Positions 1 to 9,105 of a stretch of 64,000 nucleotides of DNA are shown one piece after another (position 1 is the stretch's first letter; every line of letters begins with the position of its first letter). The stretch spans positions 248,001 to 312,000 of the forward strand of contig PHBK01000001.1 of the NCBI GenBank assembly GCA_002840565.1. The letters run 5' to 3'. A model generated the notes under the pieces. That model made no database searches. It was not told the origin of the DNA and was given only the letters and a program-made list of their open reading frames with translations. Both the position numbers and the translations under genes were made by a program. Origin of the DNA: Deltaproteobacteria bacterium HGW-Deltaproteobacteria-12 (GTDB lineage Bacteria > Desulfobacterota > Syntrophia > Syntrophales > Smithellaceae).

Positions 1-268
1 GCTTGCCGATTCTTTTGTAAAGGATTTTGTTTTTTTCGGCAATCTCATAGAGCCGGTGACGCCCTTCAACGCAAAGAGCGGCTTTCAGCGAATCTTGCGG
101 ATAATATATGCCGCCATGAATTACTTCGCTGTTGCGGGAACTGATGCCGCTGCCGTGAGTCGGGTTTTTTTCCAGAATAAAAATATTTCTATCGGGGCGG
201 GCAATTTCGGCCGCAACGGCCAAACCAATCACTCCGGCGCCGATTATCGTGATGTCTGCACTCTCCAT
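1..268 (-). CDS. FAD-dependent oxidoreductase, LhgO-like (N-terminal part only)
   Basis: The gene runs off the left edge, so only about 89 N-terminal residues are visible. Reading leftward from the ATG at 268, the protein opens with a Rossmann FAD-binding motif (ITIIGAGVIGLAVAAEIA), then an acidic strand end (ILEKN), then SRNSEVIHGGIYY, which is typical of L-2-hydroxyglutarate oxidase and related DAO-fold enzymes. An in-frame TAA lies three codons upstream, so this ATG is the probable start. It is divergent from the exonuclease III gene across 83 bp. The family oxidises 2-hydroxy acids or amines with FAD. The substrate cannot be set from this fragment. Confidence 0.75.
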   Translation of the reverse strand, partial: MESADITIIGAGVIGLAVAAEIARPDRNIFILEKNPTHGSGISSRNSEVIHGGIYYPQDSLKAALCVEGRHRLYEIAEKNKILYKRIGK

Positions 269-351
269 TTCTTATTTATACACGATTTTGCGCACCGGCG
301 CAAAAAATCTTGAGCGGCAGCCAAGACCGTGGTATTTAATCAGGCAGTCTG

Positions 352-1140
352 TTGAAAAAGGCGATAAACAACTTGAAGATTGCCACCTATAATGTAAATT
401 CTATCCGGTCCCGGCTGCATATTGTTTTGCCCTGGCTGCAAAGGAACAGTCCTGATTATTTTTGTCTGCAGGAAACAAAAGTTTCCGATGATAAATTTCC
501 GCAAGCGGAATTTGCCGATCTTGGTTACGCGGTAATTTTTAAGGGTCATAAGCAATACAGCGGTGTGGCCATTGCTTCCAGGCGCAAACCGCAAAAAGTT
601 ATTTTCGGCCTGGACGATGAACCCAAAGACGCCGAACGCATAATTACCGCCACTTTCGATGATCTCACTATAATCAATACCTATGTACCGCAGGGGCAGG
701 ACAAGGACAGTCCGCATTATACATATAAGCTGGCCTGGTTCGGACGTTTGAGAAAATATCTGAAAAAACATTTTCAGCCGCAAGATCCGCTCATCTGGTG
801 CGGTGATTTGAATGTGGCGCCCGAAAACATTGACGTCCATGATCCCAAAAGAATTCTCGGGCATGTCTGCTTTAACGAGGAAGTCTGGAAGGCTTATGAA
901 GATGTCAAATCTTGGGGCTTCGTCGATGTGTTCCGCAAGCATCATCCGGCGGAGAGCGGTCAGTATACATTTTTTGATTACCGGGTGCCGGATGCAGTCA
1001 ATCGGAAACTGGGCTGGCGGGTTGATCATATTCTGGCCACGGGATCGGTGGCGGCCGGTTCGAAAAATTGTCTGATCGATTTGTCGTCCCGGCTTGGAGA
1101 AAAGCCTTCCGATCATGTAATTTTGTCGGCCGACTTTTAA
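352..1140 (+). CDS. xth: Exodeoxyribonuclease III (xth family)
   Basis: A 262-residue protein of the usual exonuclease III length. It repairs abasic sites and trims 3' ends in DNA, using divalent metal. Visible family motifs in order: [12 protein letters not shown] at the N-terminus, the metal-binding glutamate in CLQETKVSD, the catalytic Asp/Asn pair in [21 protein letters not shown], and the C-terminal catalytic histidine in SDHVIL. The start is a TTG at 352 with only a weak ribosome site. No better start precedes the conserved first strand. The downstream DUF484 gene follows after a few bases and is probably cotranscribed. Confidence 0.93.
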   Translation: MKKAINNLKIATYNVNSIRSRLHIVLPWLQRNSPDYFCLQETKVSDDKFPQAEFADLGYAVIFKGHKQYSGVAIASRRKPQKVIFGLDDEPKDAERIITATFDDLTIINTYVPQGQDKDSPHYTYKLAWFGRLRKYLKKHFQPQDPLIWCGDLNVAPENIDVHDPKRILGHVCFNEEVWKAYEDVKSWGFVDVFRKHHPAESGQYTFFDYRVPDAVNRKLGWRVDHILATGSVAAGSKNCLIDLSSRLGEKPSDHVILSADF

Positions 1141-1153
1141 GGGGGTATTGCCT

Positions 1154-1684
1154 TTGGATAAAACGGATGAAATTCGGCGCATTAATCTGGAAATATCGCT
1201 GAAGTTCAGTAACATCGAGGTTCATCTTTCCCGGGCGAAAAGTATAGCAGGGCTTTTCGAAACGCTTTTTGCCGGCATTGAGAAAGAATTTGCCGTGCCC
1301 TTTGTCTGGCTTACGCTGGTGGATAGCGAAAATACCGCCCCCGTTATTGCCGCCGTAAAATCTTCCGGTGCGCTGAAAAACAGGCTCAATGTGATTGGGC
1401 CGGCTTTATTTGAACTCATCCTTCCTGCCGGAGTACAACCGGTTTTAGCCAATAAAGAATTGCAGCCCTATTATAAACTGCTGCCCCCCGCCAATAAATT
1501 TTTTATCAAGTCTCTGGCCGTCATACCATTTAAAGTTAATGATGAAATTGCCGGCAGCTGGAATAACGGTGATGTCTTGAGCGATCGCTACATGCCGGAT
1601 ATGGATACCGCGCTGTTGCAAAAGCTGGGTCAAAAAGTTTCCTTACGCCTGACCGAGCTCGTATCCGGCAATAAAGGACTTTAG
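1154..1684 (+). CDS. DUF484 family (GAF-like) protein
   Basis: A protein of about 176 residues resembling the DUF484 family, a GAF-like fold of unknown function. Visible features are an N-terminal helical stretch, then FVWLTLVDSE and a C-terminal FIKSLAVIPF / GSWNNGD / LGQKVSLRL pattern, as in DUF484 proteins that end in a helix. Two TTG codons could start it (1148 and 1154). The purine run GGGGG ending at 1145 is only 2 nt from the first and 8 nt from the second, so 1154 is preferred. It directly follows the exonuclease III gene, suggesting one transcript. The ligand and role are unknown. Confidence 0.65.
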   Translation: MDKTDEIRRINLEISLKFSNIEVHLSRAKSIAGLFETLFAGIEKEFAVPFVWLTLVDSENTAPVIAAVKSSGALKNRLNVIGPALFELILPAGVQPVLANKELQPYYKLLPPANKFFIKSLAVIPFKVNDEIAGSWNNGDVLSDRYMPDMDTALLQKLGQKVSLRLTELVSGNKGL

Positions 1685-1741
1685 GAAAAGCCGGCAGATG
1701 ATCGCGTAATATCCCGCCCCACCATCATTTTAATATACTTG

Positions 1742-1770
1742 TTGACTAATCATTCAAGCTTGTATAGTAT
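1742..1770 (+). promoter_or_regulatory. Probable sigma-70 promoter of the GntR gene
   Basis: TTGACT at 1742-1747 is separated by 17 nt from TAGTAT at 1765-1770. The -10 region overlaps a perfect inverted repeat (1762-1785), which fits repression by the gene's own product. It lies about 40 nt upstream of the chosen TTG start. Confidence 0.55.
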
Positions 1771-1785
1771 TACGTACAACTATAC
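1762..1785. promoter_or_regulatory. Palindromic operator, probably for the GntR protein
   Basis: The arms GTATAGT (1762-1768) and ACTATAC (1779-1785) are a perfect inverted repeat with a 10-nt spacer that itself contains the palindrome TACGTA. The site covers the -10 element and start point of the GntR gene. GntR/HutC-type dimers bind palindromes of this size, so autoregulation is the simple reading. No second copy was seen in front of prpE. Confidence 0.5.
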
Positions 1786-1810
1786 GACTTGGTTGGGAGG
1801 AGCTGTTGAT

Positions 1811-2551
1811 TTGGATACGGGGAAAATAATTCTGAATAATAAGAGGATGTTGCTGCATTATCAGATTGCGGATTATCTTCTGAATACGATGACACAAAGT
1901 GAAACGCCAATTGATGGCAGATTGATGTCCGAAGAAAAATTGAAAGATTTATTCGGTGTCAGCCGCGCCACAGTGAGGCATGCGCTCGACCATCTCTCCA
2001 GCAAGGGGATGATAGTTAAGAAGCAGGGCAAGGGTAATTTTTGGACCACCGCCTCCTATCACTTACGCAAAGAAAAACAGTCGGGCATCAATCGGAATAT
2101 ATTTCAGATCGGTGAAAACATAACGGTCAAATTTATTGACAGGGAACTGGAAAAGGCTCCCGCTACCGTAGCTGAATTTCTGGGACTGGATAAAGGCACC
2201 AGGGTTTATAAGTTCCGGCGGCTGCGTTGTCTGAATAATGAGCCCTTCAGCTTTACGATCAATTATATGCCGAAAAAATTCGGTGAGAAAATCTTGAAGA
2301 AGCATTTGCGGGAAATGATAATGATGGAGGCACTGGAAAATGTTGTTGGTCTGGAACTGGGAGTTGTCGAGCATGAAGTGGAAATCAACCGGGCCAATAG
2401 GATTATCTCCATTAATCTGGGCATTGCACCTCTCGATCCGGTACTTGCCGTAAAGACATCGGTTTATGATCAGAACCATCAACCCGTTGAAATAGCCTGG
2501 ACTTATTTTGTCGAGAACAAATACATATTCAAGGTAGTGCTCGATAAGTAG
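1811..2551 (+). CDS. GntR/HutC-family transcriptional regulator with UTRA domain
   Basis: A regulator of about 246 residues. The N-terminal winged helix-turn-helix is clear (LMSEEKLKDLFGVSRATVRH, then LSSKGMIVKKQGKGNFW). The C-terminal half is a UTRA ligand-binding domain (TRVYKFRRLRCLNNEPFSF, and ending in VEIAWTYFVENKYIFKV). The open frame extends upstream to 1739, but that part covers the promoter and operator. The TTG at 1811 lies 9 nt after a strong GGAGGA (1796-1801) and is the better start. It lies 61 bp upstream of prpE on the same strand, so it may control acyl-CoA synthetase expression, but the effector is unknown. Confidence 0.85.
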   Translation: MDTGKIILNNKRMLLHYQIADYLLNTMTQSETPIDGRLMSEEKLKDLFGVSRATVRHALDHLSSKGMIVKKQGKGNFWTTASYHLRKEKQSGINRNIFQIGENITVKFIDRELEKAPATVAEFLGLDKGTRVYKFRRLRCLNNEPFSFTINYMPKKFGEKILKKHLREMIMMEALENVVGLELGVVEHEVEINRANRIISINLGIAPLDPVLAVKTSVYDQNHQPVEIAWTYFVENKYIFKVVLDK

Positions 2552-2612
2552 CTGATAGAAGCGCTATGTTGAAATCAGTTGATATCATCACATTTAATCA
2601 AAAGGGGGATTT

Positions 2613-4511
2613 ATGGCGGAAAAATTGAATTTTGCGGACGTTTACAAAGAATCGGTAACTCAGCCCGACGTGTTTTGGGGTAAAGCCGGGGAAGACGTTA
2701 AATGGGTTAAAAAATGGGAAAAAGTCATCGACGACAGCAAAAAGCCTTTTTATCGCTGGTTTGCCGGGGGCGAGTTAAACACTTGTTACAATGCACTGGA
2801 CTATCATGTGGAAAATGGCCGCGGTGATCAGGTTGCCATTATTCACGACAGCCCGGTAACCGATTCCGTTACCAAAATAACCTACAAAGACTTGCTCGAA
2901 CAGGTGGCGAAGTTTGCCGGCGTACTTCAGTCAATGAGTGTAGGAAAAGGCGATACGGTTATTATTTACATGCCCATGATTCCGCAGGCAGTAGTTGCGG
3001 TTTTGGCTTGCGCCCGCTTGGGTGCAATTCATTCCGTCGTTTTCGGTGGATTTGCTCCCAATGAATTGGCTATACGCATTAACGATGCCATGCCCAAGGT
3101 AATGGTTTCCGCATCCTGCGGTATCGAAGGGAAAAAGGTTATCCCCTACAAGCCGCTGTTGGAAGAAGCCATCCGTCTTGCGGAGCATAAGCCTCAAAAA
3201 GCGATAATTTTCCAGCGTCCGCAGGTGTTGGCAGAATTGACTGCCGGCTTTGATTATGACTGGGAAGATCTGATGAAAACTGCCCGGAGAGCGGATTGTG
3301 TAACAGTTGCCGCAACCGATCCGCTTTATATTCTTTATACCTCAGGAACAACCGGCAAGCCCAAAGGCGTTATGCGCGACAACGGCGGGCATGCAGTCGC
3401 CCTGAAATGGTCGCTGAAGCATATTTATGACGTGCAGCCGGGCGATGTTTACTGGGCGGCGTCCGATGTCGGCTGGGTTGTCGGTCATTCTTACATTATA
3501 TATGCGCCGCTGCTTTATGGATGCACTACCATTTTGTATGAAGGAAAACCAGTCGGCACGCCCGATCCCGGCGCTTTCTGGCGGGTGATTTCTCAGCATG
3601 GGGTGAAAGTTCTGTTTACCGCTCCGACAGCTTTCCGTGCCATTAAAAAGGAAGATCCCAATGGCGATTATCTGAAAAAATATGATATCAAGACATTGAA
3701 ATATCTCTTCCTGGCCGGTGAGCGGCTCGATCCTGATACCTACCTCTGGGCGAGTAATATGTTGAAAATTCCGGTGATTGACCACTGGTGGCAGACAGAA
3801 ACCGGTTGGCCGATTGCCGCCAACTGCATGGGGATTGAGCCGTTCCCCATTAAAGCCGGTTCGCCGACTCGGGCTGTGCCCGGCTATAAAGTGGAAATTC
3901 TGGACAACAATGGACAAGAACTTCCCAATGGCCAGGAAGGTTCTGTAGCCATTAAATTGCCGCTTCCTCCCGGTTGCCTGCCCACGTTGTGGAACGATGA
4001 TAAACGTTATCTGGATTATGTCACGGAGGTTCCCGGCTACTATGTAACCGGCGACGGCGGTTTTTACGATAAAGAAGGTTATCTCTTTATCATGGGGCGT
4101 ATTGACGATGTTATTAACGTTGCCGGCCACAGGCTGTCCACCGGTTCTATGGAAGAAGTTATCTCCAAACATAAGGATATTGCTGAATGCGCCGTCTTTG
4201 GCATGAACGACCAGCTCAAAGGCGAAGTGCCGGTGGGATTCGCCGTTCTCAAGGCCGGTGTGACGCGAGACCCTGCCGAAATTGTCAAGGAACTGGTGCA
4301 AATGGTACGTAATGATATCGGCGCTCTTGCCTGTTTTAAGCAATGCGCTATTGTCAAAGCCTTGCCGAAAACCCGTTCCGGCAAGACGCTGCGCAGCACG
4401 ATGCGCAAGATCGTTAATCTGCAGGATTATGTAGTGCCTTCAACTATTGATGACCCCGCAGTTCTTGATTTAATAAAAGAAGCAGCCAGGAAACTGGCTG
4501 AGGAAGCATAA
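2613..4511 (+). CDS. prpE: Propionyl-CoA synthetase (PrpE/ACSS3-like acyl-CoA synthetase)
   Basis: A 632-residue AMP-forming acyl-CoA synthetase of the adenylate-forming superfamily. It activates a short-chain fatty acid with ATP and CoA. The P-loop-like motif YTSGTTGKPKGVMRDNGGH and the A5 motif DHWWQTETGWPI are the forms seen in propionyl-CoA synthetases rather than classical Acs. The C-terminal motif KTRSGKTLRSTMRK carries the catalytic lysine. The ATG at 2613 follows AAAGGGGG at good spacing. The gene sits behind a GntR regulator and ends before a bidirectional terminator. In a syntroph it could activate propionate or salvage it. Acetate or other short acids remain possible substrates. 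Confidence 0.88.
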   Translation: MAEKLNFADVYKESVTQPDVFWGKAGEDVKWVKKWEKVIDDSKKPFYRWFAGGELNTCYNALDYHVENGRGDQVAIIHDSPVTDSVTKITYKDLLEQVAKFAGVLQSMSVGKGDTVIIYMPMIPQAVVAVLACARLGAIHSVVFGGFAPNELAIRINDAMPKVMVSASCGIEGKKVIPYKPLLEEAIRLAEHKPQKAIIFQRPQVLAELTAGFDYDWEDLMKTARRADCVTVAATDPLYILYTSGTTGKPKGVMRDNGGHAVALKWSLKHIYDVQPGDVYWAASDVGWVVGHSYIIYAPLLYGCTTILYEGKPVGTPDPGAFWRVISQHGVKVLFTAPTAFRAIKKEDPNGDYLKKYDIKTLKYLFLAGERLDPDTYLWASNMLKIPVIDHWWQTETGWPIAANCMGIEPFPIKAGSPTRAVPGYKVEILDNNGQELPNGQEGSVAIKLPLPPGCLPTLWNDDKRYLDYVTEVPGYYVTGDGGFYDKEGYLFIMGRIDDVINVAGHRLSTGSMEEVISKHKDIAECAVFGMNDQLKGEVPVGFAVLKAGVTRDPAEIVKELVQMVRNDIGALACFKQCAIVKALPKTRSGKTLRSTMRKIVNLQDYVVPSTIDDPAVLDLIKEAARKLAEEA

Positions 4512-4610
4512 AATCCAATACCACCGCTTATGCGGGATAGTTCGACTAGCAAATTCCAACTTGTGACCTTTAGGTTATGCGCTGCGCTTTTTAAATTTGA
4601 GTCTCACTAA

Positions 4611-4646
4611 AAAACCCCGTCCGGTAAATTGCCGGGCGGGGTTTCT
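4611..4646. terminator. Bidirectional intrinsic terminator
   Basis: A 13-bp stem (AAACCCCG-T-CCGG against CCGG-G-CGGGGTTT, with one T-G pair) and a 7-nt loop. It has A residues on the left and T residues on the right, so it can stop transcription from prpE and from the convergent small membrane gene. Confidence 0.85.
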
Positions 4647-4675
4647 TACAACTGCAACTATATAAAGGGGGAGGG

Positions 4676-4951
4676 TTAATTAATTAAAGTTTTCAGAGCG
4701 TCAACTACCGGCGCGGTGAAAAGGGCAATGAGAAAAGTGTACAGGGCGAATGATCCGATCGCTTCACTCAAATATAATTTGGAGTATTTCTGCTTTATAG
4801 AAACAATTATCAAACCGCCGACAATCAGGCAACCCAGGTGAAAATAGGGGAAAGTGCCGCCATCTGCTGCATTGAATTGAGCAAAGCTGAATGATGCCGT
4901 TGTTAAGATCACAAACGCCACCAAAAGCATAGTTTGAATTGTCTTTTTCAT
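4676..4951 (-). CDS. Small membrane protein, paralogue of the 24.5 kb protein
   Basis: A 91-residue protein of no recognised family. It begins with a signal-peptide-like segment (KKTIQTMLLVAFVILTTASF, with an A-Q cleavage context near residue 25), followed by two hydrophobic segments. The mature part shares about 26 of 58 positions with the protein at 24505-24705, including FPxxHL, LIxGG, KxKY, LY and LFTAP. The ATG at 4951 has a strong AAGGAGG. It is transcribed convergently with prpE and shares its terminator. A TTGGCAC at 5011-5017 (minus strand) resembles a sigma-54 -24 element, but the -12 match is poor. The function is unknown. Confidence 0.8.
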   Translation of the reverse strand: MKKTIQTMLLVAFVILTTASFSFAQFNAADGGTFPYFHLGCLIVGGLIIVSIKQKYSKLYLSEAIGSFALYTFLIALFTAPVVDALKTLIN

Positions 4952-5220
4952 AATCCTGATCCTCCTTGATCACAAATACCAAATCTTTTTCTTTTTAACA
5001 TGAAATAAACGTGCCAAATAGGAACATTAATTGAAGGTATGTAGTTAAGATATTGAAACGTAACAGTATTTAGCGATATTTGGATGATTCGTTTCTCCGG
5101 GGCTATTCAATTTCAGATGCTTTTTATTGAAAGGATTGTTAAATGCTGTTGAAAAAATTAAATGGAATATTTAATTGCCTCATCCCAGGCAGGAAAATGT
5201 CGGCGCAATTTAGCGGTAAG
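4952..5220. other. Intergenic region, 269 bp
   Basis: AT-rich. It holds the ribosome site of the small membrane gene near 4957-4963 and, further up on the minus strand, a TTGGCAC -24-like box that lacks a proper -12 GC. Nothing else is supported. Confidence 0.4.
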
Positions 5221-5484
5221 TTATAAAACCAGTTTGACAGCCCGGTGGGATTTCAGGGCATCATAAAGAGCCATGCGCTGTTCCTCGCTATTTACGGACA
5301 ACTCAACGTTAAGACTATGATATTTGGCAGTATTACTGCTGCGGGAAAGTGACAGCTTATATTCGCTGTCCCCGATGATTTCTGCTACGGCCCGCTTCAT
5401 CTCATCGGAATCAGGTCCGATGATTTTGTAAACCCAGCGGCAGGGATATGACAACTGAACTTTTTTCTTTTCATCATCCGGCAC
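5221..5484 (-). CDS. DUF493 (YbeD-like) protein
   Basis: From the GTG at 5484 the product is 87 residues and aligns over its whole length with the small YbeD/DUF493 family (PCRWVYKIIG at the start, YHSLNVELSVNSEEQRMALY in the middle, AVKLVL at the end). The family has an ACT-like fold and in E. coli is linked to LipB, but its biochemical role is not established. The open frame extends up to 5631, but that extension is not family sequence. A GAAAGG at 5495-5500 lies 10 nt before the GTG. It is divergent from ileS. Confidence 0.7.
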   Translation of the reverse strand: MPDDEKKKVQLSYPCRWVYKIIGPDSDEMKRAVAEIIGDSEYKLSLSRSSNTAKYHSLNVELSVNSEEQRMALYDALKSHRAVKLVL

Positions 5485-5675
5485 TTTATTCCAGCCTTTC
5501 TTAATACGAATCCTAACACACATCAGAAGAAAAACAATTCCTAATATCCAGTAGAGGTGCTTATATGGTTGTGCTTGAAACTCCTTTGTTTCTGTGATAG
5601 TGCACTGCGACGAACGATAAAGAAAGAACAAATGCGGAATTACGCTAATAATTAAATAGATTACAGGAGTATTAG

Positions 5676-8465
5676 ATGGACTACAAAAAGAGTTTGAATC
5701 TTCCCCAGACCGATTTTCCGATGAAGGCCAATCTGGCCGCGCGCGAGCCGGAAATGCTGAAAAAATGGGAAGAAGTGAATATCTACGATAAAATCCGCCA
5801 GGCGGCCAAGGGGAAAAAACCGTATATTCTGCATGACGGCCCTCCTTATGCCAACGGCAATATACATTTGGGAACAGCCCTCAACAAGATACTCAAAGAC
5901 CTGGTAATTAAAACCAAAAACATGACCGGTTTTGATGGCGTTTATGTGCCGGGTTGGGATTGCCACGGTTTGCCTATTGAACATCAGGTCGATAAGGAGC
6001 TGGGAGAGAAAAAAAGCAAAATGACGCAGGCGGATAAACGACGCGCTTGCCGTGTTTATGCAGGTAAGTATGTCGACATCCAGCGCGAACAGTTTAAAAG
6101 ACTCGGTGTTTTCGGTGAATGGGCCAATCCTTATTTAACAATGGCTTATCCTTATGAAGCGGCCACAGTTGCGGAATTCGGCAAGCTGTATCTCAATGGC
6201 AGCGTTTACAAGGGCAAGAAGCCGGTTTACTGGTGTGCTACCTGTAAAACAGCCCTGGCGGAAGCGGAAGTCGAATATGCCGACCATTCCACGCCATCCA
6301 TCTATGTAAAATTTGCCTTTACTTCTGACGTGGGCCAGATCTTGCCGAAACTGGCGGGACAAAAAGTTCACATGGTCATCTGGACAACAACTCCCTGGAC
6401 AATTCCGGCCAATCTGGCCATTGCCCTGAAAGATGATTTTATCTACGTTGCCGTGAAAATCGATGATGAAGTACTGATTCTGGCCAAGGATCTGCTTGAT
6501 TATTGCCTGGATGCTTTCGGCTACAAAAATAAAAATTATGAAATTCTGGATGAATTTGCCGGCCGGGTTCTCGAAGGGCAGAAATGTGTCCATCCCCTGA
6601 TTAAAAAAGACAGTGTCCTGATTCTGGCGCCCTTTGTGACTCTTGATGCCGGTACCGGCGCCGTGCATATAGCTCCCGGCCACGGGCAGGAAGATTATGA
6701 AATCGGCCTTGCGTATGGCCTGGATAACTATGCGCCGGTTGATGATGCCGGAAAATTCACGGAAGATGTGGAGTATTTTGCCGGCCAGTTTGTTTTTGAT
6801 GCCAACGATAATGTAATTAAAAAATTAGCGGAAGTAGGCTCACTGCTGGGACATGTGCCTATGGAGCATTCCTATCCGCATTGCTGGCGGTGCAAGCAGC
6901 CGATTATTTTCCGTTCGACCGAGCAGTGGTTCATCTCGATGGAAAAGAACGATTTACGCAAAAAAGCATTGAGTTCTATAGATTCGGTACAGTGGATTCC
7001 TTCGTGGGGGCATGACCGCATTTACGGGATGGTCGAGAACCGTCCGGACTGGTGTATATCACGGCAGAGACTTTGGGGTGTTCCCATTACCATTTTCTAC
7101 TGCGCAGGCTGTAAGAAAGAAATGCTGACTAAAGAAATGCTCGATTACCTGGTGGCATTGGTCGAAGTCAGCGGCGCTGATATCTGGTTTGAAAAAGAAG
7201 CCCGGGACTTGATGCCCCAGGGAACGATTTGTCCCCATTGCCAGAGTTCTGAATTCATAAAAGAAGTGAATATTCTGGATGTCTGGTTTGATTCCGGTGT
7301 CAGTCATGCCGCCGTTCTGGAAAAACGACGGGATTTGCAATCACCGGCCGATATGTATCTGGAAGGGTCCGATCAACACCGGGGCTGGTTCCATTCCTCA
7401 CTGCTCGAATCAGTGGGTACACGCGGATTTGCGCCTTACCTGAGTGTGCTTACCCATGGCTTTGTCGTTGACGGAGATGGAAAAAAAATGTCCAAGTCCG
7501 TGGGCAATACAATTGACGCTGCGGAAGTCATTGAAAAATACGGCGCGGAAATCCTGCGCCTTTGGGTGGCAGCGGAAGATTATACCGATGATATTAGAAT
7601 ATCCGATGAAATCCTGAAACGTCTCGTGGAAGCTTATCGCCGGATTCGTAATACCAGCCGTTTTATCCTCGGCAACCTCTACGATTTCTCTGTCGATTCC
7701 GACATGGTGGAATACGGGCAAATGGCGGAAATGGATCAATGGGCGCTGCACCGTTTGCAGGAAGTCATCAAGCGCGTTACTGAAGCGTACGACAAGCATC
7801 AATTCCATGTAGTTTATTATACGCTTTACAATTATTGTACGGTGGATTTAAGTGCGATGTACCTGGATGTTTTAAAAGACAGGCTGTATACCAATAAAGC
7901 AGCTTCTCCGACCCGCCGTTCGGGACAAACAGCCATGTTCACCATTTTAAAGGCGATGACTCAATTACTGGCTCCAATCCTGACCTTTACCGCCGAAGAA
8001 GTATGGGCTGCTCTGCCCGGGTGGAAAGACAAAGAAGTAAGTGTACATATGACGCAGTTTCCGCAGCTGAATAATCAATACTTTAATGCTGAGTTGGGTG
8101 AGCGCTGGAAGACGATGATTGAGGCCAAAGCGGAAATAACCAAGGCAATCGAACAGGCCAGAAAAGAAAAGGTGATCGGCCATTCCCTCGATGCCCGTGT
8201 CAGTCTTCTACCGGAGTCAAGCCTGCGTGATTTTCTCGCCAGCCATCTGGAAGATTTGCGCGCCCTGCTCATCGTTTCCCAATTGCGGCTGGTCGAGAAG
8301 CAGGAAGTTGCAAGTCCTTATTCGAGTGAAGAATTCAAGGGATTAACCGTCGGTGTGGATAAGGCACCGGGAGTTAAATGCGAACGCTGCTGGATTTATG
8401 CTCCATCAGTAGGCAGCGACAAAGAGCACCCGTCGATCTGTGACCGCTGTTTAAATAACTTGTAA
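5676..8465 (+). CDS. ileS: Isoleucyl-tRNA synthetase
   Basis: A 929-residue class I aminoacyl-tRNA synthetase, normal bacterial length, that charges tRNA-Ile with isoleucine. It shows the HIGH-type motif NGNIHLGT near residue 57, the editing-domain signature [15 protein letters not shown], the KMSKS motif (DGKKMSKS) near residue 600, and a C-terminal zinc finger (CERCW ... CDRCLNNL). The ATG at 5676 follows AGGAG. It lies upstream of lspA, the ileS-lspA order common in bacteria, but the two genes are separated by a 103-bp structured repeat. Confidence 0.98.
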   Translation: MDYKKSLNLPQTDFPMKANLAAREPEMLKKWEEVNIYDKIRQAAKGKKPYILHDGPPYANGNIHLGTALNKILKDLVIKTKNMTGFDGVYVPGWDCHGLPIEHQVDKELGEKKSKMTQADKRRACRVYAGKYVDIQREQFKRLGVFGEWANPYLTMAYPYEAATVAEFGKLYLNGSVYKGKKPVYWCATCKTALAEAEVEYADHSTPSIYVKFAFTSDVGQILPKLAGQKVHMVIWTTTPWTIPANLAIALKDDFIYVAVKIDDEVLILAKDLLDYCLDAFGYKNKNYEILDEFAGRVLEGQKCVHPLIKKDSVLILAPFVTLDAGTGAVHIAPGHGQEDYEIGLAYGLDNYAPVDDAGKFTEDVEYFAGQFVFDANDNVIKKLAEVGSLLGHVPMEHSYPHCWRCKQPIIFRSTEQWFISMEKNDLRKKALSSIDSVQWIPSWGHDRIYGMVENRPDWCISRQRLWGVPITIFYCAGCKKEMLTKEMLDYLVALVEVSGADIWFEKEARDLMPQGTICPHCQSSEFIKEVNILDVWFDSGVSHAAVLEKRRDLQSPADMYLEGSDQHRGWFHSSLLESVGTRGFAPYLSVLTHGFVVDGDGKKMSKSVGNTIDAAEVIEKYGAEILRLWVAAEDYTDDIRISDEILKRLVEAYRRIRNTSRFILGNLYDFSVDSDMVEYGQMAEMDQWALHRLQEVIKRVTEAYDKHQFHVVYYTLYNYCTVDLSAMYLDVLKDRLYTNKAASPTRRSGQTAMFTILKAMTQLLAPILTFTAEEVWAALPGWKDKEVSVHMTQFPQLNNQYFNAELGERWKTMIEAKAEITKAIEQARKEKVIGHSLDARVSLLPESSLRDFLASHLEDLRALLIVSQLRLVEKQEVASPYSSEEFKGLTVGVDKAPGVKCERCWIYAPSVGSDKEHPSICDRCLNNL

Positions 8466-8566
8466 ATCAATGACACTCGCTGAAAACGAGCTCAGCGCCG
8501 TTGGAAGCGTTAGTGGAATTGATCCCGAAAGCGAGCCCGGCGGATGCGGGGCGAAGCTATTCGGGA
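8464..8566 (+). repeat. Dispersed structured repeat, copy 1
   Basis: This stretch between ileS and lspA is closely similar to 46825-46922, just upstream of nuoA. Shared blocks are AAATCAATGACACTCGCTG at the start, then GTGGAATTGATCCCGAAAGC, and GAGCTATTCGGG or its near match at the end. GATCCCGAA pairs with TTCGGGATC, and CGCTGA pairs with TCAGCG in this copy, so it would fold as RNA or as a cruciform. No protein is encoded. Both copies sit directly before the ribosome site of the next gene. Confidence 0.8.
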
Positions 8567-8582
8567 TCGTAAGGGAGTTTTA

Positions 8583-9086
8583 GTGAAAAGAAACATCATT
8601 TTTTTTGTGCTGGGCGCGGCAGCGGTTATCGTCCTTGATCAAATAACCAAGAACGCCATTTTGTCCCGATTCGCGATGCATGAATCTCATGAAGTGATTC
8701 ATGGTTTTTTTAACCTGGTTTATGTGACGAATCCCGGTGCGGCTTTTGGATTTCTCGCCTCGGCCTCGGAGGCTTTCCGCTATTTTTTCTTTATCGGAGT
8801 AACTGTTGTAGCTATCTCCCTGATCATTTATTATCTGGTAAAAAGTAAGCCCGGCAACATAGTCAGCGTCATTTCTCTTACCTTGATTTTTGCCGGAGCT
8901 GTCGGAAATCTGATTGACCGGATTCGCTTCGGTGCAGTCGTGGACTTTCTCGATTTTTATCTGGGTACCTGGCATTGGCCGGCATTTAATGTGGCTGACT
9001 CCGCAATATCAGTCGGGGCTGTATTAATGATCTGGGAAATGATCATTAATACCAAAAAGCGCAATATCTCACGAAGCAAGTATTGA
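8583..9086 (+). CDS. lspA: Lipoprotein signal peptidase (signal peptidase II)
   Basis: A 167-residue inner-membrane aspartyl protease that removes the signal peptide from prolipoproteins after lipidation. Four hydrophobic segments are visible. The two catalytic aspartates are in the conserved motifs GNLIDRIRFGAVVDFL and FNVADSAI. The GTG start at 8583 follows AAGGGAG (8571-8577). An upstream in-frame start at 8544 would lie inside the dispersed repeat and is rejected. It is downstream of ileS. Confidence 0.95.
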   Translation: MKRNIIFFVLGAAAVIVLDQITKNAILSRFAMHESHEVIHGFFNLVYVTNPGAAFGFLASASEAFRYFFFIGVTVVAISLIIYYLVKSKPGNIVSVISLTLIFAGAVGNLIDRIRFGAVVDFLDFYLGTWHWPAFNVADSAISVGAVLMIWEMIINTKKRNISRSKY

Positions 9087-9105
9087 TTTTCAGTGTGAAA
9101 ACAAG

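Noticed and set aside
340-1215. Long minus-strand open frame opposite the exonuclease III gene
   Set aside because: It is a shadow of xth. The plus-strand protein carries all catalytic motifs.
1739-1810. N-terminal extension of the GntR gene
   Set aside because: It covers the promoter and operator. GGAGGA at 1796-1801 fits the TTG at 1811.
2569-2598. A prpE promoter (TTGAAA, 18 nt, TTTAAT)
   Set aside because: The predicted start would leave almost no leader before the ribosome site, so it is not supported.
2552-2612. A second GntR operator upstream of prpE (GATAG-N5-CTATG)
   Set aside because: The half-sites and spacing differ from the operator at 1762-1785, so it is not a convincing copy.
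5485-5631. N-terminal membrane extension of the DUF493 protein
   Set aside because: The family starts at the GTG 5484. The extension is not conserved in the family and has no better start.
8544-8582. N-terminal extension of lspA
   Set aside because: It lies in the dispersed repeat. The GTG at 8583 with AAGGGAG fits better.
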